The notes under the pieces were generated by a model, which searched no databases, had not been told where the DNA came from, and saw nothing but the letters and a program-made list of their open reading frames with translations. From positions 248,001-312,000 of the forward strand of contig OY829891.1 in the NCBI GenBank assembly GCA_963691905.1: DNA of 64,000 nt, read 5' to 3'. The position numbers and the translations under genes were made by a program. Positions 9,122-18,659 of the stretch are shown here, piece after piece; position 1 is the first letter of the stretch, and every line of letters begins with the position of its first letter. Source of the stretch: QGON01 sp963691905 (lineage in GTDB: Bacteria > Pseudomonadota > Gammaproteobacteria > Chromatiales > Chromatiaceae).

Positions 9122-10435
9122 TCAGCCGTCCAACTGCTCCACACGAATGCGCATCACCTCTCCGGCAACCGCATCCAGGGCCTCGATCGTCTCGATGGCA
9201 TGATTCATCTGTCGCTCTTCCACGCGATGGCTCAACATCACCAGTGGTACGCGGGTCTCCCCTTCTGCGGGCTCTTTCTGCTGGATCGCTTCGATGCTGA
9301 TCCCGGCATCACCGAGGATACCGGCGATAGCCGCCACCACACCGGGTTTGTCATCCACGGTCATACGCAGATAGTAGGCGGTCTGCACCTCTTCCATCGG
9401 CAGAATCGGATGGTCGGAAAGCTCGTCGGGCTGGAAGGCCAGATGCGGCACCCGATTCTCAGGGTCGGTGGTGAGCGCGCGCACAATATCAACCACATCT
9501 GCCACCACTGCCGAGGCAGTAGGTTCAGCGCCCGCACCAGCGCCGTAATAGAGGGTCGGACCCACGGCATCGCCCATCACCAGCACGGCGTTCATCACAC
9601 CGTCCACGTTGGCGATGAGTCGCCGTTCAGGAATCATGGTGGGATGAACCCGCAGCTCGATGCCCTTCCCAGTCTTGCGGGTCACGCCCAGATGTTTGAT
9701 GCGATATCCCAACTCTTCCGCATACTCCACATCCTGCCGTTCGATTTTGCCAATCCCTTCGGTATAGGTCTTGTCGAACTGCAGCGGCACGCCAAACGCG
9801 ATGGAAGCGAGGATAGTCAGCTTGTGGGCGGCATCTATGCCCTCCACGTCGAAGGTGGGGTCGGCCTCGGCATAACCCAGTGCCTGGGCCTCTTTCAACA
9901 CATCGTCGAAATCACGCCCCTTGTCCCGCATCTCGGTGAGAATAAAGTTACCGGTGCCGTTGATGATGCCGGCAATCCACTCGATGCGGTTCGCCGCCAA
10001 TCCTTCACGCACCGCCTTGATAATCGGTATACCGCCGGCCACGCCGGCCTCGAAGGCGACGGTGACCCCCTTCTTCTGCGCCGCCGCGAAGATCTCATTG
10101 CCATGCATTGCGATCAGTGCCTTGTTGGCAGTTACCACATGTTTACCGTTTTCGATCGCCTTGAGCACCAGTTCCCGGGCCGGGGAGTAACCACCGATCA
10201 GTTCAATGATGATCTCCACGTCCGGATTGTCCACTACCGCGAAGGCATCATCACAGACCTCGACCTGATCCAGCCCGAGCAGACCCTCGGGGTCGTAGGA
10301 CTTGGCTGCCGCATGTGTGATCTGGATACCGCGTCCGGCACGACGGGCAATCTCTTGTGCATTGCGGGTCAACACATTCAGCGTGCCGCCACCCACTGTG
10401 CCCAGTCCCAACAAACCAACTTTGACCGGATTCAA
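9122..10435 (-). CDS. hom: Homoserine dehydrogenase
   Basis: Reduces aspartate semialdehyde to homoserine, the branch point to threonine and methionine. The 437-residue protein has an N-terminal NAD(P)-binding fold (KVGLLGLGTVGGGTL, residues 5-19), the catalytic region with ANKALIA and GGIPIIKAV, and a C-terminal ACT domain (about 350-430) for threonine feedback. It is a monofunctional enzyme, not fused to aspartokinase. A strong AAGGAG ribosome site precedes the ATG. It follows alaC by about 30 bp on the same strand and probably shares its transcript. Confidence 0.96.
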   Translation of the reverse strand: MNPVKVGLLGLGTVGGGTLNVLTRNAQEIARRAGRGIQITHAAAKSYDPEGLLGLDQVEVCDDAFAVVDNPDVEIIIELIGGYSPARELVLKAIENGKHVVTANKALIAMHGNEIFAAAQKKGVTVAFEAGVAGGIPIIKAVREGLAANRIEWIAGIINGTGNFILTEMRDKGRDFDDVLKEAQALGYAEADPTFDVEGIDAAHKLTILASIAFGVPLQFDKTYTEGIGKIERQDVEYAEELGYRIKHLGVTRKTGKGIELRVHPTMIPERRLIANVDGVMNAVLVMGDAVGPTLYYGAGAGAEPTASAVVADVVDIVRALTTDPENRVPHLAFQPDELSDHPILPMEEVQTAYYLRMTVDDKPGVVAAIAGILGDAGISIEAIQQKEPAEGETRVPLVMLSHRVEERQMNHAIETIEALDAVAGEVMRIRVEQLDG

Positions 10436-10466
10436 CGTTATTTCTCCTTAGGGCCTGTTAACAGTC

Positions 10467-11693
10467 CTAGTTACTGATAAGGCCATCACGACGAAACATG
10501 TCGCGAATGCCGCGTACCGCCTGTCGGGTACGATGTTCGTTTTCGATCAACCCGAAGCGCACATGATCATCCCCATGGGCTCCAAAGCCCATGCCAGGGG
10601 AGACAGCCACCTTCGCTTCCTGCAACAGCTTCTTGGAGAAGGCAAGGGATATACCCCCCTCTTCGTCCTTGAATTTCTCTCGATAAAACTCGGGAATCGG
10701 CGCCCAGACGAACATGGTCGCCTTGGGCTTAGTCACCCGCCAACCGATATTATTGAGGCCATCACAAAGCGTATCGCGCCGGTTCTGATACATATCGCGT
10801 ATCTCTTCCACGGCTTCCTGGGGCCCCTCGAGTGCTGCAATCGCCGCCACCTGAATGGGGGTGAAGGTGCCGTAATCGAGGTAGGATTTGATGCGCGAAA
10901 GTGCTGCCACCAGGGTCTTGTTGCCGCACATGAAACCCACGCGCCAGCCGGGCATATTGTAACTCTTTGAGAGCGAGAAAAACTCCACCGCGATCTCTTC
11001 CGCACCAGGTATCTGCAGTATCGACGGCGCCTTGTAACCATCGAAGACGATATCCGCATAGGCCAGATCGTGAATCACCCAGATATTATGCTCTTTGGCA
11101 ATCTCCACCACCTTCTCGAAAAAATCGAGTTCAACACAATGGGTGGTCGGATTACCGGGAAAATTCAGCACCAGCATCTTCGGTTTGGGCCAGGAGTCGT
11201 TGATCGCACGCTGCAACTCCTCAAAGAAATCGACACCGTCAACCATCGGCACATGGCGTACATCGGCACCCGCGATGATGAATCCATAGGGGTGGATCGG
11301 ATAGGCCGGATTGGGTACCAGCACCGAGTCCCCCGGTCCCATGCAGGCCAATGCAAGATGAGCCAGGCCCTCTTTGGAACCGATAGTGGTGATGACCTGG
11401 GTCTCAGGATCGAGATCCACGTCGTAACGGTTCTTGTACCAGCGACTCATGGCCCGCCTTAGCCGTGGAATACCCTTGGACATGGAGTAGCGGTGGGTAT
11501 CCTTGCGATTGGCCGCTTCGCAGAGCTTGTCGACGATGTGCTGAGGGGTCGGCTGATCCGGGTTGCCCATGCCGAAGTCGATGATGTCCTCGCCCCGCGC
11601 TCGCGCTGCTGCCTTGAGTTCATTCACAATGGCGAACACATAGGGCGGCAACCGCTCGATTCTGCGGAACTTTTCCATCTCGGACGTAGACAC
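10467..11693 (-). CDS. alaC: Alanine transaminase (AlaC-type aminotransferase)
   Basis: A PLP-dependent class I/II aminotransferase converting pyruvate and glutamate to alanine and 2-oxoglutarate. It has the typical start EKFRRIERLPPYVF, the GMGNPDQPTP substrate loop, LNFPGNPTTHC, and the Schiff-base lysine in FSLSKSYNMPGWR. I chose the GTG at 11693 because AGAGG lies five bases before it. The frame is open to an upstream ATG at 11723 and has an internal ATG at 11678, but neither has a good ribosome site. hom lies directly downstream. Confidence 0.92.
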   Translation of the reverse strand: MSTSEMEKFRRIERLPPYVFAIVNELKAAARARGEDIIDFGMGNPDQPTPQHIVDKLCEAANRKDTHRYSMSKGIPRLRRAMSRWYKNRYDVDLDPETQVITTIGSKEGLAHLALACMGPGDSVLVPNPAYPIHPYGFIIAGADVRHVPMVDGVDFFEELQRAINDSWPKPKMLVLNFPGNPTTHCVELDFFEKVVEIAKEHNIWVIHDLAYADIVFDGYKAPSILQIPGAEEIAVEFFSLSKSYNMPGWRVGFMCGNKTLVAALSRIKSYLDYGTFTPIQVAAIAALEGPQEAVEEIRDMYQNRRDTLCDGLNNIGWRVTKPKATMFVWAPIPEFYREKFKDEEGGISLAFSKKLLQEAKVAVSPGMGFGAHGDDHVRFGLIENEHRTRQAVRGIRDMFRRDGLISN

Positions 11694-11829
11694 GAATACC
11701 TCTGCTCTATTTAGAGTCGGCAAAAGGGATAAAGGTAACCGACAGACAGTGAAATATCAATTTAGCTGCACATAAACTTGCCCTGAATCGGTGCTTTTTT
11801 CAGCCCCGGGAATCCGGTATCTTCTGTCT

Positions 11830-12204
11830 ATGAAATTCACTCAGGATGACCAATCTCAGGGGTACGTGATCCACGCCTACGAAAATGGGCGGGTCAATAT
11901 CAGCGGCAAGGACTATCACGACAGTCTGATCCTGCTGCCAAGGCAGATCATCGAACACTGGCGTCCGGACTCCTTCGACACCCTGACCGGGGAGGATTTC
12001 CTGGAGATTGCTGCACTGCAGCCGGAACTGCTGCTGCTGGGTACGGGGGCCACTCATCTATTTCCCCACCCGTCACTTCTGCAACCGCTGGCGGACTCGG
12101 GCATAGGAGTAGAGTCGATGACCACCGCCGCTGCCTGCCGCACCTACAATATCCTGATGTCAGAGGGACGCAGGGTTGCAGCCGCCCTGCTGATAACGCA
12201 CTAG
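11830..12204 (+). CDS. Mth938-like (DUF498) domain protein
   Basis: A 124-residue protein starting MKFTQDDQSQGYVIHAYENG. The pattern VNISGKDYHDSLILLP followed by LLLGTG and a terminal AACRTYNILMSEGRRVAAALL is characteristic of the Mth938-like fold found in bacterial and mitochondrial complex I-associated proteins. Function is not known in bacteria. It is divergent from alaC. The ATG at 11830 is preferred over one 39 bases upstream because family members begin near here. Confidence 0.85.
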   Translation: MKFTQDDQSQGYVIHAYENGRVNISGKDYHDSLILLPRQIIEHWRPDSFDTLTGEDFLEIAALQPELLLLGTGATHLFPHPSLLQPLADSGIGVESMTTAAACRTYNILMSEGRRVAAALLITH

Positions 12205-12222
12205 GCCTGTTAACACTATGCC

Positions 12223-12753
12223 CTAATGGTCGTAGACGATCTCTTCCACCACCACGATACCTTCCGGCGGCGGATACTTCTCGACCAGACGATCCGGCAC
12301 TTTGTGCAACATCGCCTGGTGCAGTGCATCCGATTCCATCAGGATCAACACCAGCACGGTAACCATGACCGGCAGACCCCCTATACCACCGACCAGCGCA
12401 TAGACCGCCACCTCCATCATGCCTAAGTAGGTATAACCGACCCAACCCAACAGCGATACAATCAGCCCCAGCAATAGCATGTAGATGAAAATTCGACTGC
12501 GGGCGGCGCAAATCTGCCAGTGGCACATCACGTACCAGTCATCGATCTCCTTTGACCGGCGTGCTCGCCAGATCGTGTAAGCCAGAACACACAAGGAGAT
12601 GAGGGGGACCATTGCAACAGGCTGCCAGTAGGATTTGGCCAGGCCCAGGGAAGCGACGAACCAGAGGATATGGTTGCCAATCAGATTGGTAAGAAAAATC
12701 TCGTGGGGAACCTTGGCCTTGCTGGCCACTTCATCAGCAATCTCGAATTTCAT
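12223..12753 (-). CDS. Conserved inner-membrane protein, unknown function
   Basis: A 176-residue protein with about four predicted transmembrane segments (near residues 25-42, 45-63, 90-112 and 115-140). Charged segments lie between them, including RARRSKEIDDWYVMCHWQICAARSR, split here as RARRSKEIDDWY and VMCHWQICAARSR. The tail is acidic and soluble (PPPEGIVVVEEIVYDH). No family recognised with certainty. It is convergent with the Mth938-like gene. Confidence 0.65.
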   Translation of the reverse strand: MKFEIADEVASKAKVPHEIFLTNLIGNHILWFVASLGLAKSYWQPVAMVPLISLCVLAYTIWRARRSKEIDDWYVMCHWQICAARSRIFIYMLLLGLIVSLLGWVGYTYLGMMEVAVYALVGGIGGLPVMVTVLVLILMESDALHQAMLHKVPDRLVEKYPPPEGIVVVEEIVYDH

Positions 12754-12828
12754 CTGAACAAACTCTGGGTTAATAACTACGTTACAAAACTTGAAACGTT
12801 ACCACCAGACGAAATCAAATGCATCCTT

Positions 12829-12972
12829 TCAGGGAGACTCGTTGTTACTCTCCATCTTGGCGAACAGCCACTTTTTCAGCGCAAACAACGCCAGAAAGAG
12901 AGCCAAACCAACAATCAACCCAATCCAGGGCTGCTCTTTGAGAATTGTTATAAGCCAAAGACCGCTTCCCAT
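12829..12972 (-). CDS. Small single-span membrane protein (47 aa)
   Basis: Starts MGSGLWLITILKEQPW and has one hydrophobic helix (IGLIVGLALFLALFAL) followed by a basic stretch (KKWLFAK) and a polar tail ending NNESP. A GGGGAT element lies six bases before the ATG. It is encoded just upstream of, and in the same direction as, the 176-residue membrane protein, so it may be cotranscribed with it. Topology would be N-out, C-in by the positive-inside rule. Too short for a family assignment. Confidence 0.5.
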   Translation of the reverse strand: MGSGLWLITILKEQPWIGLIVGLALFLALFALKKWLFAKMESNNESP

Positions 12973-13067
12973 TGTAGAATCCCCGCTTCGGTGAATATCT
13001 TTTATATACTAGCGCCGAACTCAACGCACTACGATGTGTATTATCAATTGCCCCAGGTAGATGGCCA

Positions 13068-13754
13068 ATGGAAAAAAAGATCTTTTTTTGGGTGCTTTCC
13101 CTTACCCTCGTCGCATTGGCGCTTGCTCTGGTACTGCCCGGAGGACGCGCACCTGATCCCAATCCCAAACTACCCTGGGACATCAAGGTGGACGGAACAG
13201 GCGTTTCCGAGGTGTTCGGATTGAAGCTCGGCAGCAGCACGCTGCAGGAAGCCAGAGATATTTTGCAAGACTCCGGAAAGGTCAGCCTGTTTGTCACAAA
13301 AGCAGGAAAGCCTGAGCTTGAAGCCTACTTTGAGCGTATCTTTCTCAGCGGTCTTAAAGCCGATTTCGTCCTGGTGCTTGAGGCTGATGAAGAGATCCTG
13401 CAGCAGATTCATGATCGAGGCAGGCGTATCAGCCGCACCACTGAGATCACCCGAAAGGTGGAGATTGCCACTGAAGATCAGCTTCTGGTAGCAACTTTTC
13501 CCATAAAACTGATCAACTATATTCCCCAGGCGAACCTGGAAGCAGAACTGTTGAGCAGCCGTTTTGGAGAACCTCTGCAGAAGATTCCGGAAGCTGAAAC
13601 CGGCGTGATCCACTGGGTCTATCCCGAGATAGGATTAAGCATCGGTCTAAATCCCGATGGCAAGGAGGTATTCCAATATGCGCCGCCAAAAGAGATCGAC
13701 AAATTGATGCAGCGGCTCAATGAGGCTGCAAAAAAAGAGCGTGTATTAGACTGA
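13068..13754 (+). CDS. Conserved membrane-anchored protein, unknown function
   Basis: A 228-residue protein with an N-terminal signal anchor (FFWVLSLTLVALALALVLP, residues 6-24), followed by a soluble region with GLKLGSSTLQEARDILQ, a pattern seen in proteins with small extracytoplasmic repeats. The C-terminus is helical and basic. No enzymatic motif is visible. It stands between the small membrane ORF and ccoS, convergent with ccoS, and its start is supported by the strong signal anchor. Probably periplasmic and attached to the inner membrane. Confidence 0.65.
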   Translation: MEKKIFFWVLSLTLVALALALVLPGGRAPDPNPKLPWDIKVDGTGVSEVFGLKLGSSTLQEARDILQDSGKVSLFVTKAGKPELEAYFERIFLSGLKADFVLVLEADEEILQQIHDRGRRISRTTEITRKVEIATEDQLLVATFPIKLINYIPQANLEAELLSSRFGEPLQKIPEAETGVIHWVYPEIGLSIGLNPDGKEVFQYAPPKEIDKLMQRLNEAAKKERVLD

Positions 13755-13778
13755 CCTTTGCTGCCCGATTGCCGAGCC

Positions 13779-13982
13779 TCACCCCTTATCCTGATCTTCG
13801 GCGTCAGGCATCATCGTTTTTGGTCTTTTCTTTTTAACGATAATGTCATCATCCATCAAAATCCGGTGGGCTTCACCTTCCAGATCGTCAAACTGACCAC
13901 TGCGGGCAGCCCAGAAGAGTACCGCCACCGCCACCAGACCGAGCAGGATCATACCCGGAATCAAACCATAAATGACTTCCAT
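13779..13982 (-). CDS. ccoS: cbb3-type cytochrome oxidase assembly protein CcoS
   Basis: A 67-residue single-span membrane protein starting MEVIYGLIPGMILLG, with a hydrophobic helix to about residue 25 and the family pattern FWAARSGQFDDLEGEAHRIL right after it. CcoS is needed for insertion of redox cofactors into the cbb3 oxidase. The ATG at 13982 has GGAG eight bases upstream; an ORF extension to 14009 is not supported. It is the last gene of ccoGHIS. Confidence 0.93.
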   Translation of the reverse strand: MEVIYGLIPGMILLGLVAVAVLFWAARSGQFDDLEGEAHRILMDDDIIVKKKRPKTMMPDAEDQDKG

Positions 13983-14051
13983 AACCGTGCTCCGTGAAGA
14001 GTGGAACAACCCGCTTCCATCCGGAAACAGCGTTGCTTCGTAAGCTGAATC

Positions 14052-16550
14052 TTACCGGGCTTTGATGCCCCGGAACAGGGTGCGGATTCTGGCAGAGTTC
14101 CCGATCACTGCCAGTGAACTCAGGGGCATGGAAATTGCCGCCACCAGGGGCGTAACGATTGCAGCCATCGCCAGCGGCACCATGATAATATTGTAGACAA
14201 TGGAGATACCGATATTCTGCCGGATGGTTTTCAGGGTCCGCCGCGAGAGACCGGCAGCCAGACGAACTTTCTCGAGCTCACTGCTCATCAGCACGATATC
14301 GGCACTGGCGATGGAGACATCGGTGCCGGACCCCATGGCGATCCCCACGTCAGCCCGCACCAGCGCCGGTGCGTCGTTTACCCCATCACCCACCATGGCG
14401 ACCTTTCTTCCTCCTGCCTGTAGCGACTGGATGACCTGATCCTTCTCTTCGGGCAACACCTCAGCTATCACCTCCATGCCGCCCAGTCGCTCGGCAATCG
14501 CCTCAGCCGCCTGACGCCGGTCCCCGCTCAGCAGGGTCACTTCCATACCCTCCGCCTTGAGATCGCGAATCAGTGCCGGCGCCTCTTCACGAATCCGGTC
14601 CTCAATGCCGATCAACGCCACCTCTCTGCCATCCAGTGCAATCCGGATAGAGCTGATGCCCTGTTGATCAAGCTCTGTTGCCCGCTGTTCCAGAGAGACC
14701 TGCAAGTCGATGTGATTATTTTGTAGCCAACTGCTATTACCGGCCAGCAGCGATGCGCCCTCTACATGACCACGGATGCCAAGTCCCGGTCTGTTCTCGA
14801 AATCTGCGGTCGTGATCGAGCGAAAGCTCAACCCCTGCGATTCGGCCCATGACAGAATTGCCAGCGCCGTGGGATGCTCAGAGTAGCGTTCCAGGGCCGC
14901 CAGTTTTGTCATAAGTGACTGAACTTCGGCAGGCATCGCCTCGCCATCAGTTTCACGCCATTCACAGCCATCCATTTGTACCAGGACAACCGACATTCTC
15001 CCCTCGGTGAGGGTGCCGGTTTTGTCGAAGACGACGTGGTTGATGGATGAGAGCGTCTCCAGTACTTCGCCATTCCTGACCAGAATGCCGTACTTCGCCC
15101 CCAGCCCCGAAGCGACGGCGATCGACATGGGGGTGGCCAGGCCAAAAGCGCAGGGACAGGTGATGATCAAGACGGAAGTTGCGGCCAGCAGGGCGATCTC
15201 CAGGTCGGTCCCCACCCACCAGAGGAAGGTGGCGGTTGCAAGGCCCAGGGTCACCATAACGAACCAGGGAACGATCCGATCCGCCATACACTGAATCGGC
15301 GCCTTCGAGGCCTGCGCCTCCTCCACCAGGCGGATGATCCGCCCCAACGCCGTATCCCTCAGTGAACTGACCACCTTCAGCTGCAACATACCGTGACCGT
15401 TGATGGTACCGGCGGAGACGGAAGCCCCAACCATCTTGGTTACGGGCTGCGCTTCGCCAGTCAGCATCGCCTCATCCACTACGCTCTGCCCTTCGATCAC
15501 CGTGCCATCGACGGGGATGCGCTCACCCGGTTTGACGAGCACCGTCTCGGCAACGGCCACAGCCCGGATCGGCACAATCTTCTCCTCACCATCACGAACG
15601 ACCGTCGCCACCCGCGGTTGCAGGTCGAGCAGGCGCTGGGTCGCCGCCACTGCCTGCCGTTTGGAGATCGCCTCCAAATAGCGTCCCACCAGAATGACGA
15701 AAAGAAAGTTGACGACAGTATCGTAGTAAACCTCACCCGTCTGGGTTCCAGTGACGGTAACGTAGACTGAATAGAGGTAGGTGATGCCGGCGCCGATAGC
15801 GATAGGCAGGTCCATGCCCAGGTGAAAATTCTTTATTCCCGACCAGGCACCCTTGAAAAACGGAAAGCCTGAATAGAGCAGTACCGGAGTTGCCAGCATA
15901 AAGCCGACCCAGTGAAACAGACCGCGAAACTCTCCCTCATCCGCTCCGGAATAGAGCGCGATGGAGATCCACATCAGATTCATCATGCCGAAGCCGGCAA
16001 ACGCCATCCGATACAACAGGTTGCGGTTCTGCTGCTTCAGCTTGCCCTCGGCAACCTCGGGATCATAGGGTACCGCTGCATAACCGATCTGCCCCAGGCG
16101 ACTGATGATGGCTGAGAGTGCGACCTGTCCGTTGTGCCATTTGACATGCAGCCGCTTGCCGGAGAGATTGACCCGCGCCTCGATAATGCCGGGCATGGCG
16201 TTGAGGCTATGTTCGATGAGCCAGACGCAGGCAGCGCAGTGAATCCCCTCCACCAGCAGATGGATATCCCGGGCCTCGCCCAAGTCACCGACGAACTCTT
16301 CCTGAACTTCATCCAGATCGTAGAGCGCAAGTTCCTTGGGAATATCCGGCGGCGGCGCCAGCGACGCATCTTCCGGGGTTCGCTGGTAGAAACCCTCGAG
16401 TCCTGCTTGATAGATCGCTTCACAGACCGACTTGCAGCCGTTACAGCAGAAGTGTTGCTGCTCACCCTCGATCTCGGCAAACACTTCATCTGCCGGGGGA
16501 ACCGGCAGACTGCAGTGGAAGCATTGCCGCTCAGCGCTCGATTCAGTCAC
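14052..16550 (-). CDS. ccoI: Copper-translocating P-type ATPase for cbb3 oxidase assembly
   Basis: A P1B-type ATPase (FixI/CcoI/CopA2) that exports copper for the CcoN active site. The 832 residues contain an N-terminal cysteine-rich metal-binding segment (CFHC... CCNGCKSVCE, residues 10-45), a heavy-metal domain with HCAACVW (about 105), membrane helices with the ion motif CPC in TCPCAFGLATP (about 468), the phosphorylated aspartate in DKTGTLTEG (about 510), and GDGVNDAPAL. It is followed by ccoS and preceded by ccoH, nine bases away. Confidence 0.95.
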   Translation of the reverse strand: MTESSAERQCFHCSLPVPPADEVFAEIEGEQQHFCCNGCKSVCEAIYQAGLEGFYQRTPEDASLAPPPDIPKELALYDLDEVQEEFVGDLGEARDIHLLVEGIHCAACVWLIEHSLNAMPGIIEARVNLSGKRLHVKWHNGQVALSAIISRLGQIGYAAVPYDPEVAEGKLKQQNRNLLYRMAFAGFGMMNLMWISIALYSGADEGEFRGLFHWVGFMLATPVLLYSGFPFFKGAWSGIKNFHLGMDLPIAIGAGITYLYSVYVTVTGTQTGEVYYDTVVNFLFVILVGRYLEAISKRQAVAATQRLLDLQPRVATVVRDGEEKIVPIRAVAVAETVLVKPGERIPVDGTVIEGQSVVDEAMLTGEAQPVTKMVGASVSAGTINGHGMLQLKVVSSLRDTALGRIIRLVEEAQASKAPIQCMADRIVPWFVMVTLGLATATFLWWVGTDLEIALLAATSVLIITCPCAFGLATPMSIAVASGLGAKYGILVRNGEVLETLSSINHVVFDKTGTLTEGRMSVVLVQMDGCEWRETDGEAMPAEVQSLMTKLAALERYSEHPTALAILSWAESQGLSFRSITTADFENRPGLGIRGHVEGASLLAGNSSWLQNNHIDLQVSLEQRATELDQQGISSIRIALDGREVALIGIEDRIREEAPALIRDLKAEGMEVTLLSGDRRQAAEAIAERLGGMEVIAEVLPEEKDQVIQSLQAGGRKVAMVGDGVNDAPALVRADVGIAMGSGTDVSIASADIVLMSSELEKVRLAAGLSRRTLKTIRQNIGISIVYNIIMVPLAMAAIVTPLVAAISMPLSSLAVIGNSARIRTLFRGIKAR

Positions 16551-16558
16551 GATGCGAC

Positions 16559-17068
16559 TCAGGGCTGCCAGTCGATACCAACCCCGACACGTTTAGGGGT
16601 ATTGAATTCATCTTCGCCAAGCTTGGCGCTGACAAGCATATCCCAAGCGCCGATAAGCGGGAAAGCCACCTGAGTTTCGTAGACGCCGGGTTCAACCGCT
16701 TTCATCGGTATGGAGAAATCCTGCTTGGCGTTGGAAGGACGATAGACATAAAGGATAACTGCGTCTGGCGTTACCGCCTCCCCCGCCTTGTCTTTCACCA
16801 CGAAACGACAGAGGACAGATTGATCGATCTCGATCTTTTTTGGCAACTGCACCTCCATCTGCCAACCGGGATCCCGTAACTGACGCTTGAGCATGTTCTT
16901 TTCATAATCCTGGCCGCGCTCATAGAAATCTTCTACGACCAACCCGGAATCATTATCCATAGCCAAAAAGATCATGATCAGATTCATGGTGAAAAAGATG
17001 GCCACCATAGCCACCCAGCCGATGACCCAGGGACTTCTCCAAGCAGAATTTTTGTTTGCCATATTCAT
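16559..17068 (-). CDS. ccoH: FixH/CcoH family cbb3 oxidase assembly protein
   Basis: A 169-residue membrane protein: one N-terminal transmembrane helix (about 16-36, IGWVAMVAIFFTMNLIMIF), then VVEDFYERGQDYE, the hallmark of FixH, and a periplasmic beta-rich domain. It acts in maturation and stability of the cbb3 oxidase with CcoI. The ATG at 17068 is preferred over a TTG directly before it; another ATG six bases inside (17062) is also possible. Between ccoG and ccoI in the usual GHIS order. Confidence 0.9.
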   Translation of the reverse strand: MNMANKNSAWRSPWVIGWVAMVAIFFTMNLIMIFLAMDNDSGLVVEDFYERGQDYEKNMLKRQLRDPGWQMEVQLPKKIEIDQSVLCRFVVKDKAGEAVTPDAVILYVYRPSNAKQDFSIPMKAVEPGVYETQVAFPLIGAWDMLVSAKLGEDEFNTPKRVGVGIDWQP

Positions 17069-17154
17069 CAAATAAAATCGTTAACAGGCCGAAATCACAA
17101 ATGGCAAGGGGGCGGACTTTTCAGCCCGCCCCCCTCCATGCGACAGGGATTATA

Positions 17155-18582
17155 TCAGTACTTTGGTCCGATAAAGACACTCTTACGTGTGCCCACAAAC
17201 ATCTCGCCACTCTCTTCACCCTCGACCTGGAAGATGATCGGGGTATTTTCCTCTTTCAGGTTCGACTTGGGAACCCGCACAAACACGGTTCGTGGAGTTA
17301 CTTTGCCGTGCCTGGCGGTGATGCCATCGGCACCAACGAGAATCAATCCCTCAGGCCCGGTTGCAGTGATCGTCACTGGCACATCTTTGGTCATCTTGTT
17401 GAGCACTTTCAGAGTGAACTTGTTCTGAATCGAACCGTCACTCAGCAGCACAAAGAGCGGCTGTCTGGCATGGATCACCTTTATTTCCAATGCATCGAGT
17501 GTACTCAGACCATAACCGATACCCGCCAGAGCGGCAGACATGATCAATCCATAGACCCATACCCTTGGACGCTTGAACAGTGGGCGATCTTCACCACCTT
17601 CGAGCACATCAAGGGATTCATAACGAATGAGTCCCTTGGGACGGTCAAGTTTTTCCATCACCAGATCACAGGCATCGATACACAGACCGCATGTGATACA
17701 GCCCTCCTGCTGACCGTGGCGGATATCGACCCCGGTTGGGCAGACCGCTATACACTGCTTACAGTCAACACAATCGCCAGTGATCCTCTCATCCTCTGAC
17801 TGCCCTTTTACAATTCGGCCCCGGGGCTCACCCCGCTTGAAATCATAGGTGGGAACCAGGCTAGTATTGTCCACCATAACACCCTGAATACGGGCATAGG
17901 GACAGAGCCAGAAACAGGCCTGTTCGCGCATATAACCGGCCAGGACATAGGTACCCGCAGTAAACAGCGCGATGGTGCCATACGCCGTGGATCCTGCTTG
18001 CAGGCTGAAGAGATCCGACCAGAGATCGAATGCGTCATAGAACCAGGCAACAAAACTGATGCCAGTCAACACAGAGATCAGCAGCCAGATAAGATGCTTG
18101 GTGAACTTAATGCGGAATTTTGTAAAGTCGAGTTTAGCCTTGTCCAGTTTCCGGCGCTTCGGAGGCGTGCCTTCAAGTTTCTCTTCCAGCCAGGTAAAAA
18201 CATCGGTCCAAACCGTCTGAAAGCAGAAGTAGCCACAATAGACCCGTCCTATCAATGCTGTTGAAACCGCCAGCAGCAAAGCGAAAAAAAGTAGCAGCAG
18301 GGAGAGCATCCAGAAATCCTGGGGCAGAATTGTCATGTTCAGGATGTGAAACTGGCGGTTGGGAATATCAAAAAGAATCGCCTGACGATCACCAAGCCGA
18401 AGATAAGGACCGATAAATAAAAGGATCCAAATCGAGGCTGATATCCACTTGATGTTTCGCCACTTACCACCTAGCCGTTTCGCATGGATGGTCTCCTCAC
18501 CGGTATTCAGATTCCAGTGTTCAGCCTCGTCGTAGAGCTCATCTATAGCAGACTGTTGGGGGGATTTCTGTTCGCTGCTCAA
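17155..18582 (-). CDS. ccoG: Cytochrome c oxidase accessory protein CcoG
   Basis: A 475-residue polyferredoxin-like membrane protein (RdxA/FixG family). It has several transmembrane helices (near 50-70, 90-115, 170-190, 205-225 and 355-375) and two ferredoxin-type clusters in CVDCKQCIAVCPTGVDIR and GCITCGLCIDACD, plus a C-terminal immunoglobulin-like domain. Known as a copper reductase supporting cbb3 assembly. It starts a separate unit from ccoNOQP, since a terminator-like hairpin lies between; two palindromes upstream may be its operators. Confidence 0.95.
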   Translation of the reverse strand: MSSEQKSPQQSAIDELYDEAEHWNLNTGEETIHAKRLGGKWRNIKWISASIWILLFIGPYLRLGDRQAILFDIPNRQFHILNMTILPQDFWMLSLLLLFFALLLAVSTALIGRVYCGYFCFQTVWTDVFTWLEEKLEGTPPKRRKLDKAKLDFTKFRIKFTKHLIWLLISVLTGISFVAWFYDAFDLWSDLFSLQAGSTAYGTIALFTAGTYVLAGYMREQACFWLCPYARIQGVMVDNTSLVPTYDFKRGEPRGRIVKGQSEDERITGDCVDCKQCIAVCPTGVDIRHGQQEGCITCGLCIDACDLVMEKLDRPKGLIRYESLDVLEGGEDRPLFKRPRVWVYGLIMSAALAGIGYGLSTLDALEIKVIHARQPLFVLLSDGSIQNKFTLKVLNKMTKDVPVTITATGPEGLILVGADGITARHGKVTPRTVFVRVPKSNLKEENTPIIFQVEGEESGEMFVGTRKSVFIGPKY

Positions 18583-18610
18583 GGTGGATACCTCACGTTA
18601 AAATATTCGT

Positions 18611-18626
18611 TGTCATCTAAATGACA
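18611..18626. promoter_or_regulatory. Palindrome upstream of ccoG, possible operator 1
   Basis: Perfect inverted repeat TGTCAT-ctaa-ATGACA, about 30 bases upstream of the ccoG start. The 4-base spacing resembles Fnr/Crp sites, but the half-sites do not match TTGAT. Binding protein unknown. Confidence 0.35.
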
Positions 18627-18659
18627 TTATTCTCAAAGTTAGCACATGAGCCAATGCGA

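Noticed and set aside
9107..10477. 456-codon open frame on the plus strand
   Set aside because: It runs entirely antisense to hom, which has all family motifs; it is a shadow frame with histidine-rich composition.
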